Shown piece after piece: positions 11,513 to 22,483 of a DNA stretch of 64,000 bases. Position 1 is the first letter of the stretch; each line of letters opens with the position of its first letter. Source of the stretch: Aspidiotus rigidus (Eukaryota; Arthropoda; Insecta; Hemiptera; Diaspididae); contig JAVHKY010000055.1 of assembly GCA_035079385.1 (NCBI GenBank), positions 1,612,001 through 1,676,000 of the forward strand, written 5' to 3'. The notes under the pieces are model-generated. The model was not told the DNA's origin, did no database searches, and saw only the letters and a program-made list of their open reading frames with translations. Position numbers and translations under genes: made by a program.

Positions 11513-11624
11513 TTCACGTTAAGAAAGGATGGAAATACGTACCTTGAGAACGGAACACTCCAGGTAATTTTAATCTACCGTTCCGTTCTCGAAGTACATA
11601 CTTCTATCCTTTCTTAGTGTGAAT
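11513..11624. mobile_element. Short hairpin element
   Basis: gttcacgttaagaaaggatg and gagaacggaac on the left pair with gttccgttctcgaag and catcctttcttagtgtgaat-like sequence on the right, giving an imperfect hairpin of about 110 bp. It directly abuts the next MITE, which appears to have inserted at its terminus. Confidence 0.6.
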
Positions 11625-12087
11625 CACGGTACATTATAGAGGTATTGATACGAACGTATATTAGCCGAGTTTGTTACTGTCGCCTGAGTTGTGTCAGTTG
11701 ATATAATCTACGCTAGAAGCGTTGCAAGGTATTACTAGGCATAAAAACTACTTGAATACTAGGTAATGTAAATTCATCAATTTTCAAAAATTTGTAGAGG
11801 TATCAGGTATTAACCTAAAAATCTGAAACCGGGTACGAATAGACAACTCACCATACTCTACTTATTTAAAAAAAATTATCTTCTTAGGTGAATTTCTTCA
11901 CCTTTTACAAATTACAACCCTCGAAAATTTCGTCAATATTAAGGGTACCTCCGGTAAGGTTCCGACACAGGTGGGGTGTAGAAGGTATTCAAACGATCGC
12001 TGCGAGCGTAGCGGAATTCCGTATGAATTAACCCAATTCGTGCAACAGAAATTTTTTGTTGTGTCAATACCTCTATAATGTACCGTG
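11625..12087. mobile_element. hAT-type MITE, CACGGTA family, copy A
   Basis: Inverted ends CACGGTACATTATAGAGGTA and complement, with the perfect 8-bp duplication GTGTGAAT at 11617-11624 and 12088-12095. The interior is the reverse complement of copy B at 59521-59976 along nearly its whole length. No transposase. A longer relative with the same ends lies at 60396-61346. Confidence 0.9.
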
Positions 12088-12197
12088 GTGTGAATAGACA
12101 AATTTCCTCTGACGTCATACAGATGACAAGAATACCCGTTCCGGTGTTTATGATCTGACAAGAGTACCCGTTCTGGTATTTTTGATTTGGTTGCTCG

Positions 12198-12387
12198 CAT
12201 AAGAATACACGAGGAGCAAAGATCTAGGTATAAATATACAAAAACTACACGGTGAACTTGACGTTAAAATTAGTATTTTCAATTTAGATGGTTCCTAGAA
12301 CGTGTTCATGTACTTTTGGTTATTAAGAAATGGCTTATTTCCAAATAGTAACACTTCAATCTTTGCTCCCTATGTTATTCTTATGGG
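12198..12387. mobile_element. MITE related to the 2.1-kb inner element
   Basis: Ends cataagaatacacgaggagc and, inverted, gctccctatgttattcttatg match the inner pair at 2087-2276. The sequence gacgta...aatcggtctatag at about 12435 resembles the outer end of that element. No coding capacity. Confidence 0.55.
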
Positions 12388-12975
12388 AGTCAAAAGTCTC
12401 CTAAGCCACCGTGGCAACACTGATTCCTAACTATGACGTAGGCAGGAAATCGGTCTATAGAGTATAGAGTATAATACATTTTTGTAATAATGATCAAATT
12501 CACGCCGACCCTAGCACTACGTAGCTCGCTACGTAGCTTGTTCGTTCCGTGTCAATACCTTGAATGTAGGTACCGTGATTTTGGGCCACCCTGTATCATC
12601 TGTCATCACCACAGTCATATCTCAACTCAAAAATATTACGAAATGGCTGCGTACTTCAAGCTTCAATTATTAAGTTATTAGCAGGTACGTTATGTTGTGT
12701 TGTATTTGGTTGTATTACTATTCATGTTTTTGTATTATTTTATTCCTTAACTAATGGGTAAACGAAATGATGATATTCAATTTTCATTACTTCTCAGCAG
12801 CACTGGTATCAGCTTGGAAAATTCTTGTATTCTTAATTTCAACGACACCTGGATTAAAAGGGTCTCTATTCTGATGAGCTCCTTGTCATTCTGCAACTTA
12901 TCCAAAAACTGGAAGAGCCAATTTCCGCGGAAATGATAATTTAGTTGAATTTTTTCTGAGAAATAGTTTTCAGTT

Positions 12976-15900
12976 ATGGGTATCAAGACTAGTAGACGTC
13001 ACTTGTCTCGTGCAGCTGCTCAAAATATTGCCGTTGTAACGGTAAGAACTTCCTGTATCATTCTTCGAAAATGAATAACAGTAAAGTACATTATAAATAA
13101 TTATTCGATCATATTTTCTGGGTGGTTTGGGGTTTTATCAAAATAACTTGTGTTTCAAATCTCGAACGTGGTCGTTGATTCATAGAAAACATTGGTGCCT
13201 ACTAATCGCAAGAAAACAGCAAAAAGGAAGCAGATGACGCGAACCAAATCGGGTGAGGCGAAAAATCAGACGAAAATTGCGAAAGTATCATCTAAGAAAA
13301 CTTTGGTACGTTGATATGTTTATATACTCTTAAGGCCGTTACGACTTAGTCAGTTTATATTTCTAATGATTTGCTTCAGAAATGTTCTAAATGCAACGCA
13401 TCGTTCTTGTTGAGAAGTCAACTGACTACGCACGCCAAACAAGAGCACAATAATGAAACGAACGAAACGAACGAAAAAAAATTGGAGTCCTTTGCGGTAG
13501 AACTAAGTGACACTAAAACCAACTTGGTGCGGAGGCAGCCTCAGTATGAGAGTGATTCATCTGCGCCCGATAAAATCGTGAGTATTGTTCGAAGTAACTG
13601 CCTGAACTAAAAAGGTTCAAGAGCTATGGAAAAATATTGTTTCAGAATATTGTCAAATGCGAAGATGTTCCGTTAGTTGAGTATGAGCAAACTTCGCAAC
13701 CCAATATGCTTGAATGTTATATTGTGAATGAAAATCCAGTGAATCAAGGACATGTAAGACAGAGTGTTCATGACTTTTATTGATTTAAAACCTTTAATAT
13801 TTTTGCAAATATCAACATATTTGTTTTATCCATTTAGGAACCAGAGTTCGTCGATGTCTACACCGTTGTTGAAGTAAAAGAAGTTGAAATAGAACAGGAA
13901 GATTCCGATGAAAAAGATACAATAGATGAGTGTGATGAGAAAGACGTAATAAATGAAGAGAGTGGAGAGGTGAAAAAAAAATCGGCAGGTGTCAGCGTAA
14001 GTGAATCCTTGTAATTTATTTCTAGTAGGAGTGCTGTATCAATTAAGGCTAAACTATTATTTTGTTCAGAGTTGTGAATTCTGTGGTCGAACGTTTCGTC
14101 ATAAAAAGAACATACGGCCTCACATAAATAAGAAACATCCTGATCAAGTAACAGTGAATGTTCCTGATACCAGTAATTATTTCGTGAGTTAGATCCTTTC
14201 AAATTCGTTGACCTGGTCATTTGGAGAAAAATTATTCTTCATGAAACGTTATTTTTAGGCTTGCGAATTTTGTGAGCGCAAATTCAAATACAGGAAAAAT
14301 TTGAACGCCCACATCCGTTTGAAACACCCCGAAGCAGTGATAAAACCAGTTATCGATGGAGAAAGACCATATGTTTGTAGTTTTTTCAATATAATCTTTT
14401 GTACAAATGAATTACACTACACAACAAAAAAAAAAAAATTGAAAACCACATGAACGAAATAATATGATTCTAGAAGTATTTTCGACGCTGATCACGATGC
14501 CGTTGCCCGTTTTTCAAAATTTGGCCCAGTTTTCGAGAAATGATCAAATCCAATTCCCGCGATTCGTTGCGGCGCGCAGTGTATGTTCCCGTTCTCGCGA
14601 AATTCGATAGCTGGGTAACATACGCCGCGCGTCGCAATGAATCGCGGTAATTTGAGTTGATCATTTCTCGAAAACTGAGCCAAAACTTGAAAAACTGACA
14701 ACGGTATCGTGATCAGCGTCGAAAATACTTCTAGAATCGTATTATTTCGTTCATGTGGTTTTCAATTTTTTTTTTTGTTGTTGTGTAGTGTTATTGGTTC
14801 GAAATTGACTGAAATATTCTGACACAGGAGTGCCATCTTTGCGACCGAAAATTGAAGTACAAACGAAATTTGAACGCGCATATTCGAGCTAAACATTTAG
14901 TTTTATTTCCAGGCGATTACGTAAGCAATTTTATTCTTTGGAGTTTTAAAGCATATGTGAAGTTGAAATGATAAAGACAATAATTATTGTATCATTTTAG
15001 ACATGCAATTCGTGTGATCGTCGGTTCCTCTTCAGGAAAAACTTGTTGGTACATTTGAGAAGCAGACATCCATCGGAAATCGATCAGTCTCCATTACACG
15101 TGAGTGCAAACGTTATTATACATAATATTAGCCTAAATTTCAAATTACTGTCCATATATGGTGCAGATAGCCTATTTCATTGATCTATACCCACCAGTCT
15201 TTTTCTTCTTTCAATATTGTCTTTTTGCCCCCCTTTCAATTTAGCTACCGAATCGCATTTTTTCAAAAATAGAGCAATTTTCGAATGAACCAAAAAAAAT
15301 TGAAAGAAAGAAGATGACTGTGTCCCCTGTTCCTTCCATTGAAAGGACAATAGTTTTCATAATACATGAATTTCGCACGCGAAAATTTTGAATTTGATAA
15401 TCGCAGCGTAACCCCATTGTACTTTTCGATGAAACCTGTCATTATTCATTGACGAAACATTTGGTTTTCCAGTTCTCCTACCTATTATTCGAAATATATC
15501 TACGTATTACACTGCATAACGTAGCAGAGGGGTTTTGGCGACGACCGCGTGTGTGTGTGTGGTTTTAAGTTCGAACCCTTTCAAAAATAGCGGAATTTTT
15601 TTTCTATTTCATAATTCTTTTCTCTCTTCCCTGTAATTGAACATATCTTGATTATTTGCTTAGAGTTAGAGGGAATCCTTCTGAGTTGGAGGGATTCCTC
15701 GTAATTACGAGACATTCTATTTGCTTAGAGATCATATTTTCAAACCCTCGGTAAATCTAGAGCAAATTAACGTTATTTGAATTATAAAATGATGATGAAA
15801 CAAAATTTGAAAAAAGAAATTGATTTTTAGAACCCCTGTAGAATGGTGCAAATATGTGTAAATAAAATCTGAGAAAATTGCAGAACTTTCGGGAAATTAT

Positions 15901-17939
15901 AAAACCATTTCGTGTACCGTTCAAATTTAGAGACCATTCAAAATAGTGGTACCTATTGAAAGGTTATCTTCATTTGATTTCATTTTTTTCACTCTCTATT
16001 CAACTTGATTTATAATCTGAAGGTCGTTTCGAAAATTATTTTCTAAGAAATTAATTTTAAAAATTTAAGATTCGTTAGTTACCAAAATGTATCTTTTTTT
16101 TAGCCATGCCACGCGTGTGGAGAAACGTTCAAAACAACTTCTGCTCTAAGAAAACATAAGTCGAGCGAACATCCACTTCAAGCGCCTTTGTCAGTTTTTC
16201 CAAAAAAATGTCCTCTGTGCGATTTTTTCACTAGTCAAAAGTTACCAATTATACGTCATTTTGCGGACATTCACGATATACAGATTGCGGTTACTCATAT
16301 AGAATTTCAAGAAATGACCACATTCTACGATTGGAAAGAGAACCTGGAGAAGGAAACAAATTGCAAGTACACGAAAATTTCTACCGGAAAATTTGAAGAT
16401 CATACGACTTTGATTTTCCAGTGCCATCGATCGGGACGTTCAAGAAAGAATAAAAACGCGAATGGAATTTTTTCGAAATCATCGATGAGTTTGAAGATGA
16501 ACGCGTATTGTCCCGCCCAAATATACGTTGTTGATTACTACACGGTGATCAAGGTTCGTTACACGAGCACGCATGTTGGACACGATAATGACGTAACCAT
16601 CAGAAGATCTGATTCAAAAAACCGTTCGCTACTGAGTTTGATGGTTCAAGAAGATATTTTACAATCTCAGTTTGAGACTCAATTTGAGAGAATGGCCGAG
16701 GAAATGCAGTATGTAGAGCCCAAAGAGATTGTCCTCAGGCTGGGAAATAAATCTAAGATCGACGAAAAAACACGTAGCGTTGAAATGAAAACTATTGATG
16801 ACTGGGTCAAGGTACACAACGCGGATGTTCTACTTTATAAGAAAACAGGCGATGCCGATCACCTGTATGAAGGAGAATTGATTTTGATAATTATGAGTAA
16901 GGAACAGCAATCAATGATGCGGACATACGGGAAGAAATTTATCTGCGTACATACGATTCACGATCGGTTGAAGTACGCATTTACCTGGACCACCATTATG
17001 GTGTTGGACAATTTCAATGAAGGTGTTCCTGTCGCGTTTTTGGTGTCCAATAGAACGTCGGCCGAAATTTATCAAGTATTCTTTCAGAACGTGATGACTG
17101 CGTCCGGTCTTGTCCAACCGGAAGTTTTTATGGGTGATAAAAATGAGGAAATGTATTGGGCATGGTCAGAAGTCTGCCGACCTGCCGAACAGTTCTTATT
17201 TTGCCCGTGGCAGGTACTCGACGATTGGAAATGTAATGCTGCTAAAATTGCGGACGAAGTAAAACGGAAATCTATAATAAACTTGCTCAAACATATTTTA
17301 ATCGAGGAAAAGTACGAAGCATTTGAAGACGAACTCAATTCATTTATAGAGTGCTCGGACGACGACGTTCAGAAGTTTCGTGAATATTTTGTTGAAAACT
17401 ACATGGAAACGATTCCTGCATGGGCTTACTGCTATCGGATGGATATCCGTGTAGAAGGTAATTTGACACGAGATAGTTTTAAAAAAATATTCACTCCTTC
17501 AAACGCTGTAGAAGAAGGCCGAGATCTTATCTCTGTGACAGAAGCTCTATTGACGCTCGATAAATATTACGCATCGAAGAGTTCTCGTACGAGAGATGGG
17601 TCGTCGTCAGTACAAATCGTTGGCTTACACGGTTTGATCCAAATAATTGAAGATAATCATAAGAGAGCTTTGAATTGCGGTTTTGAAGTGGATAAAGTGT
17701 TGAAAACGAATGAAGGATGGTTGTTGTGTACGACAGACTCTACGTCTGGTGTCGAGCTTACATATAAGATCCATAAAAATGAAGTCTTACCATGTACTGA
17801 CTGCAAAATAGCGTGTCCTATTTGTGATGAATGTTTTCATCGATTTTCGTGCTCGTGCATTGACAATAAGAAGAAACTTTCGATGTGTGATCACGTCCAT
17901 TTTCTGGGCGAACTGCTGAGAAATGGAATTGTAGTGTAG
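12976..17939 (+). CDS. C2H2 zinc-finger protein fused to a MULE-derived domain
   Basis: Ten exons, all phase 0 with GT-AG borders: 12976-13041, 13186-13305, 13380-13577, 13646-13753, 13838-13996, 14070-14183, 14259-14372, 14828-14920, 15001-15099, 16104-17939; about 967 residues. ATG 12976 follows a TTTTCAG acceptor, so a 5' UTR exon ending near 12684 (gcag|gtacgt) is likely. There is a basic N-terminus, then seven C2H2 fingers: one each in exons 3 and 6-9 (KCSKC, SCEFC, ACEFC, ECHLC, TCNSC) and two in exon 10 (PCHAC, KCPLC). The last exon continues into a MULE transposase fold: a YGKKFICVHTIHDRLKYAF segment where the first catalytic Asp should stand before T-x-H but is His; Asp kept in FMGDKNEE; FCPWQ instead of C-x-W-H; NLTRDSF with Asp for Glu. 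A SWIM finger (SCSC...MCDHVH) is intact. Transposition is therefore unlikely; a nuclear DNA-binding role is inferred. Convergent with the serpin, 540 bp away. Confidence 0.85.
14414..14790. mobile_element. Fold-back MITE in zinc-finger gene intron
   Basis: Almost perfect inverted repeat of about 180-bp arms filling the intron between exons 7 and 8. Outer arms run from cactacacaac (14414) to gttgtgtagtg (14790). Inner arms include gaaccacatgaacgaa-like, cttctagaa, ttttcgacgctgatcacg and gagaaatgatcaa and their complements. The centre holds two similar GCGCGC-containing copies. No coding capacity; minus-strand frames here are artefacts of the hairpin. Confidence 0.85.
15100..16103 (+). other. 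Long intron of the zinc-finger gene
   Basis: About 1.0 kb between exons 9 and 10, with a (GT)5 tract near 15550. No additional finger exon was found. Confidence 0.6.
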
Positions 17940-18479
17940 ATTTTCATATTAATTGTGAAATGATACAAGTAAGGTGTGACGATGAATATGGGTTCCGATA
18001 AGAAGAAATATCTTTCACAATTTATCATGAGAATAATGTGTCATCTACAAAAGAGTTTTATGATCATTGAAGGGTCTCGAGACTTAATTGAAAACAACCT
18101 TGGTCACCTGAGGAATTTATCCCTTGCCTTCGTGTAAAAAATTAGAGATTTTTTGTGTACATTATTTCATCTATCGATCAATTTGGCGCCGGCGCGGTGG
18201 ATAAAATATGAAAATTGTAATAATATCTTCGCTGAAACTAGAAACCTGTCTGCACGATGTTCACAAAGGTGTATATATATATATTTTTTTTCCCAATGCT
18301 GATTTTGTCTTGTTTTCCTGCCTTCATTGTATATGACAGGGGGAAAAAATGAAACAAATACAATTCTATTATTAATTTGTATCAATTGTGAAAGCGTCAT
18401 GATATTACAAAATATTTAATAAATAGATTACAACTGTGTAAAACTGAGAAAGAGGAGAGAGGGTGATGACCGTATGACC
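17940..18479. other. Intergenic between convergent genes
   Basis: Holds the 3' UTR of the zinc-finger gene and that of the serpin; a minus-strand AATAAA complement (tttatt-type) lies near 18416-18424. No other feature. Confidence 0.6.
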
Positions 18480-20054
18480 TTAAATACGCTGTCTTGGGTC
18501 GTGAATAGTTCCCCAGAATGAAATGACTCCGCTCGGTCGATGAATGATGAAAAAGCTAAATGGTCTATTCACAGAAATTACTTTTTTATTGGGAAATTTG
18601 GTCTCGATGATGATGGCAGTACTTGCGGCTCCTGTACTTCCAGCCTCGGTAACGTCCAAATTGACGTTATGTAAAGCTTCGCTCACGTACAAACCTATAT
18701 TTTCAGCTATTTTGCTCAGATTAGCCACAAGTGGATCAAATATGTTACGTACACCTAGCTTCTGAAGCATAGGTCTCAGACCCACATTATCTGCTAACTG
18801 CATGAACGGTATTGTGTAACTGGCCTCGGTATCTTTTTCCGTACTATTCATTATGTCGTGTAGGTCTCGCGAAGTTATTTTTGAAAGAACGTTCGTCAAT
18901 TTCTGCCCCTTATCTGGTAAAATGATGTACATGACAGTTTCGCCACCTTTGTATGGTAATCCGACGACGCTAAAATTGTATGTATCATTATAGTAGAAGT
19001 AGACCATGGCCGAATTAGACATTGTTTTCACTTTGATCGGTGAGCCTTTCTCGGGATAGAAATCGTTCCTGAAACAATCAAATAAATCGAATGTGTTGTT
19101 TGTTACTCCTTGGAGCTTATTTTTTATTCCAACTTACAGAGTTGAATTTTCGAAAAATGGTTCTTCCCATTCTCCGTTGAAAAATAACGTATTCAATAGA
19201 ATGAGTTTTGTGTCTATTGGCAAGGGAGGTTTCAGTATTTCTGTTATACGTTTTTCGGTGCGATTTAATACCCACCTGTCGAAAATGAAAAAAAATTACT
19301 ACGTAGGTAATGGCATGATTTTGTTTCCATTAAGTGCATTAAAAATTGTTGAAAATACAGAATATTGATTTTTCTCACTCGTTTATAGACGTTACAGCTG
19401 CATCGTCGCCGCTGCTGAAATTCAACGGAATCAGCTCATTGTTATAAAATTGTTTTGAAGATTTAACAAAGTCCTCTTTGAGCTCGGTTCCACTTTGATA
19501 GAAAATACCCTGACTGATCTTCCCTTTTACTGCTGGATTGCGCTCTCCTTCTGAAGTAAAATTAACCAATAGACTTCCAAGTATATCGTGGATGGTATCT
19601 TCTCTGAAACAATGGTTTGGTCTCATCGTGAACAAAAACTTCGAGTCAAGTTTAAACTCTTTAGCTATACCGGTATAATGTTTTCTTCTAATACCGGTGG
19701 TATTTTGGCTGTACAGTTGTAAGTAGTAGTAGTAGTACTATATATATATATATATAGTTGTAGGCAACTCTACTTTAACGACAAGTCTGAATTATATGAG
19801 CCCGTATAAAACCGACTCTATAGAAAAAAAAATCTTTATAACACTTACTTGTCTGAGAGATCCTTCCTAGCATAAAACTCGAGTAAACCTAGAATCTCAT
19901 TTTTTGCGTCTGCCTCTGAACCCAAAAGAAGCGTTGCGAGACCTGCCAAAATGTTGACTGGAGCAAATAATACGTTACTTTTACGTTTATCAGTTGTATT
20001 TGACAGAATGTGTTGGAATTTGAGAGAAAATCGTAAAATTCCTTCTTGAACGGT
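18480..20054 (-). CDS. Serpin (serine protease inhibitor), 5' exon missing
   Basis: Four exons in transcript order: 20054-19849, 19603-19379, 19275-19138, 19068-18480, with correct GT-AG borders and continuous phases, giving about 385 residues, near full serpin length. Hallmarks: SNVLFAPVNILAGLATLLLGS (helix B region); INEWVLNRTEKRI across exons 2/3; LILLNTLFFNGEWEEPF (strand 3A); a hinge TEAGSTGAASTAI; and NRPFSFFIIH near the C-terminus (strand 5B). The small-residue hinge suggests an inhibitory serpin. By spacing from the hinge Glu, P1 is probably Lys in ETKFP (or the next Phe), which would point to trypsin-like targets; that is inference. The first exon opens at TVQEGILRF in phase 0 after a TTAAACAG acceptor, so a short upstream signal-peptide exon is expected but was not found. 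The stop is at 18480-18482. Confidence 0.92.
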
Positions 20055-21107
20055 CTGTTTAAGGGGGAAAGAAGAAAAATAGAATAAATAAAACATGATA
20101 CCTACGAGTTTTTAAAATAAAATAGAATCAATGGAGGAATATGATTTATGAAGATATGCGAGAAATTGAGCCATGTAATCTAACAAATTCGTCAAAATTC
20201 CGACGAAGGGGTTTACTCGTTAAATCTATCGCATTGTACGTAGGTAGATTGTAAACATTAATTTTAAAATTTGATACAGAAAATCGGCTTCTCTCGCACA
20301 GGAATTAAATAAAATAAATTATCGTACCGAGGAAAAAGCTTTTATAGGAAAAACAGACAACAATTTGAACAATGTAATTAGTAGGTACTTCAGCCACTTG
20401 CAGCCAGCACGCGTAGCGGTTAAGCCCATGGTGCTGCCAGGGGCTCGAGCCTCGCACTCGCCAATATTATTTGATTAAATGAGAATTTTCCAAAACGTTA
20501 AAACATCTGTAAATACTGCTGGTAAAATAAGAAAATTGATTTGCATAAGAAACTTGTTCTATGGAAGGAAGAGGATTCGTTTTGAAAAATTAGGCGTCTG
20601 CTGTCCAGCGTTCGCTGCCCGTTAAAAACTGACCTATCCTTCTTCATTCAGGAAAAATTTTACCATTTTTTCTAATGGGCGTATGTCTACAGCAGATAGC
20701 AACAACAACAGGAGTATACAGTATTTGTCCTATAGCTAAAACAGGCGAATATTTATTGAGAAAAAAGTCCGGTGTTGCTGACAAAGTTTATTAATTTGGA
20801 AATTAAAAATCTACATTATCACTGTCTTGGAGATAATCTTACTATGTGTGGAACATTTTTTCACTTGTTCCGCACTACAATTTATCAGATCTGATCTTTA
20901 AATTCTGTTTTCTATCAATTAAGCACTAAATAATAACTCGAGGAATATAATAGGAAGCGCAACTCTTACATACCCTCAATTGCGTATTTAACTCAAAATG
21001 CAACTTAGGATATTTCTTTTTCTGTATAAATATTAAAATGTCTCATTTCCTTTATCAATATAATATTATGTAAAATCCAAAACAATTTTTTCGTGCAAGG
21101 AAATTTC
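20055..21107. other. Upstream of serpin; one tRNA-like SINE candidate
   Basis: Should hold the missing serpin 5' exon and promoter, but neither could be identified. The only notable feature is the SINE-like patch at about 20400. Confidence 0.5.
20398..20465 (+). repeat. tRNA-derived SINE-like patch
   Basis: Contains gcgtagcggttaag, like a pol III A box, and 35 bases on gggctcgagcct, like a B box (GGTTCGANNCC). The cloverleaf is not convincing and no CCA-adjacent stem is evident, so it is better read as a SINE head or degenerate tRNA pseudogene than as a functional tRNA. Confidence 0.4.
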
Positions 21108-21332
21108 ATTATTCAAAATTATTTTATTTTATTTTTTTTTTATTTTTTTTTTTTTTTTGGCTCTGCCCGCACATATTACAAATTATAGGCTTAACGTTTC
21201 GGCTGACCCGCAGCCCTCATCAGAAGCTAAAAATACACTAATGAAGGCTGCGGGTCAGCCGAAACGTTAAGCCTATAATTTGTAATATGTGCGGGCAGAG
21301 CCAAAAAATAAAATAATTTTGAATAATAATAT
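21108..21332. repeat. Perfect palindrome with hammerhead-like cores
   Basis: 57-bp perfect arms (ggctctgcccgcacatatta... from 21159; complement ends 21302) around a 30-bp centre, extended by AT-rich inverted flanks. Each arm carries the sequence cagccgaaacgttaagcc. Read on the minus strand, 21197-21223 gives CTGATGA, then a GGCTG/CAGCC stem-loop, then GAAA. Confidence 0.85.
21197..21223 (-). ncRNA. Hammerhead ribozyme-like core
   Basis: CTGATGA followed by a stem (ggctg cgggt cagcc) and GAAA, the two invariant boxes separated by stem II as in hammerhead ribozymes. The opposite arm (21238-21264, plus strand) has CTAATGA, which breaks the first box. Penelope-like elements are known to carry such ribozymes in their terminal repeats, and related cores occur at 40685-40708 and 22147-22170. 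One extra G at the base of stem II, and uncertain stems I and III, keep this tentative. Confidence 0.45.
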
Positions 21333-21632
21333 TATGTACAAAATTAAATTGTCAAGCTAATGACCCGTTTGAGTATAGTCAAACGACTTGTTAAAAAAAA
21401 TAAACAACTCTAATATATGTATATTGTGTTCACCCATAGGGAGCATTTAAACCGGTTGCTCTGGATGAATCTACGAGTATAGAGACTATTAAAATTTCAC
21501 GGATTTTTATATTGTAATTTCCATTGCAATGAATCCGATTTTCGATTTTAAAAGGAGACTTTTATGTAAAATTGTTTCTTGAAAATTCTCTTTTCTTTTG
21601 TGATACGAGTAACTATCCATCAGATAAATATC

Positions 21633-22483
21633 GTCGTTAGACTTTGAAACCACCTAATAAAAAGTTCCGGGTTTGAGAGAGAAATGTGAAAAGTAAGCTT
21701 ATATCTGCTTCTCACACAAAAAACGACTGAGTACGTCTTATGCGTCTAGATAAAGACTGATATAATGCGTTAAGAGTATGGCTGGTTTTCAACAGGGGGC
21801 CTATTTAATGGAGGGGAGGCGGTAAATTGAAGAAAAATTATGGGCGTTAGCCACCCCGGAAAAACGTGGGACTTGGAAAAATTTCGACCTCCAAGCTATG
21901 ATAGAAGCGGAACGTAAAAATTTCAAATATCGAGTTTCACCCCGGAGCTACAGAAAAAAGGAAAAATTTCGAATATTGAGCTGTATGTGATAGGATGGGA
22001 TGCGGGGACTTGGAGAAATATGGACTTTCGAGTTCAAACTCTCAAGATAGTGAGAAATAAAGTTTAATCTTTAATAGCGAAAAAAAGAATACTCAAAAGG
22101 GAGAGTAAAAAATATAAAAACCGCAAAAAAATTAAATGTTTAGCGCTTTCGGTTAATAAACCATCTTCGGGACCAAAATGAAAGCAACTGATAAGAACGA
22201 ATTCGTTTAATCTTTATTTAGAAAAAGTATAGATAAAGAACCCCCATAAAACAGGTACACTGATAGCCGCGATTAACACAGTTAATGAAGGCAAAATCCC
22301 GAGCAGTTAACGAAATAAGCTGTAAGTTATTGTCATCAGAGTTTTGAAACTACCTAAGAAAAGGTACTGGAGAAAGAATTGTGAAAATTATATCCGGTTT
22401 TTTATATAGGAAACGACTGAGTGCGTCTCGTACCTCTATACAGACTGATGTAATGCTTTAGAAGTATGGCAGGCTTTTTACCT
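21633..22483. repeat. Direct repeats flanking a ribozyme-like core
   Basis: Positions 21633-21793 and 22330-22483 are diverged direct copies (shared words: gttttgaaac(t/c)acct, aacgactgagt(a/g)cgtct, agactgat(a/g)taatgc, agtatggc(t/a)gg). Between them lie aaatttcga quasi-repeats and, on the minus strand at 22147-22170, ccgaagatggttt-attaacc-gaaa, a relative of the hammerhead-like core at 40685. This could be a solo pseudo-LTR pair of a Penelope-like element. Confidence 0.5.

Noticed and set aside
20398..20465. Functional tRNA gene
   Set aside because: A- and B-box-like words are present but stems do not form a cloverleaf; kept only as a SINE-like patch.
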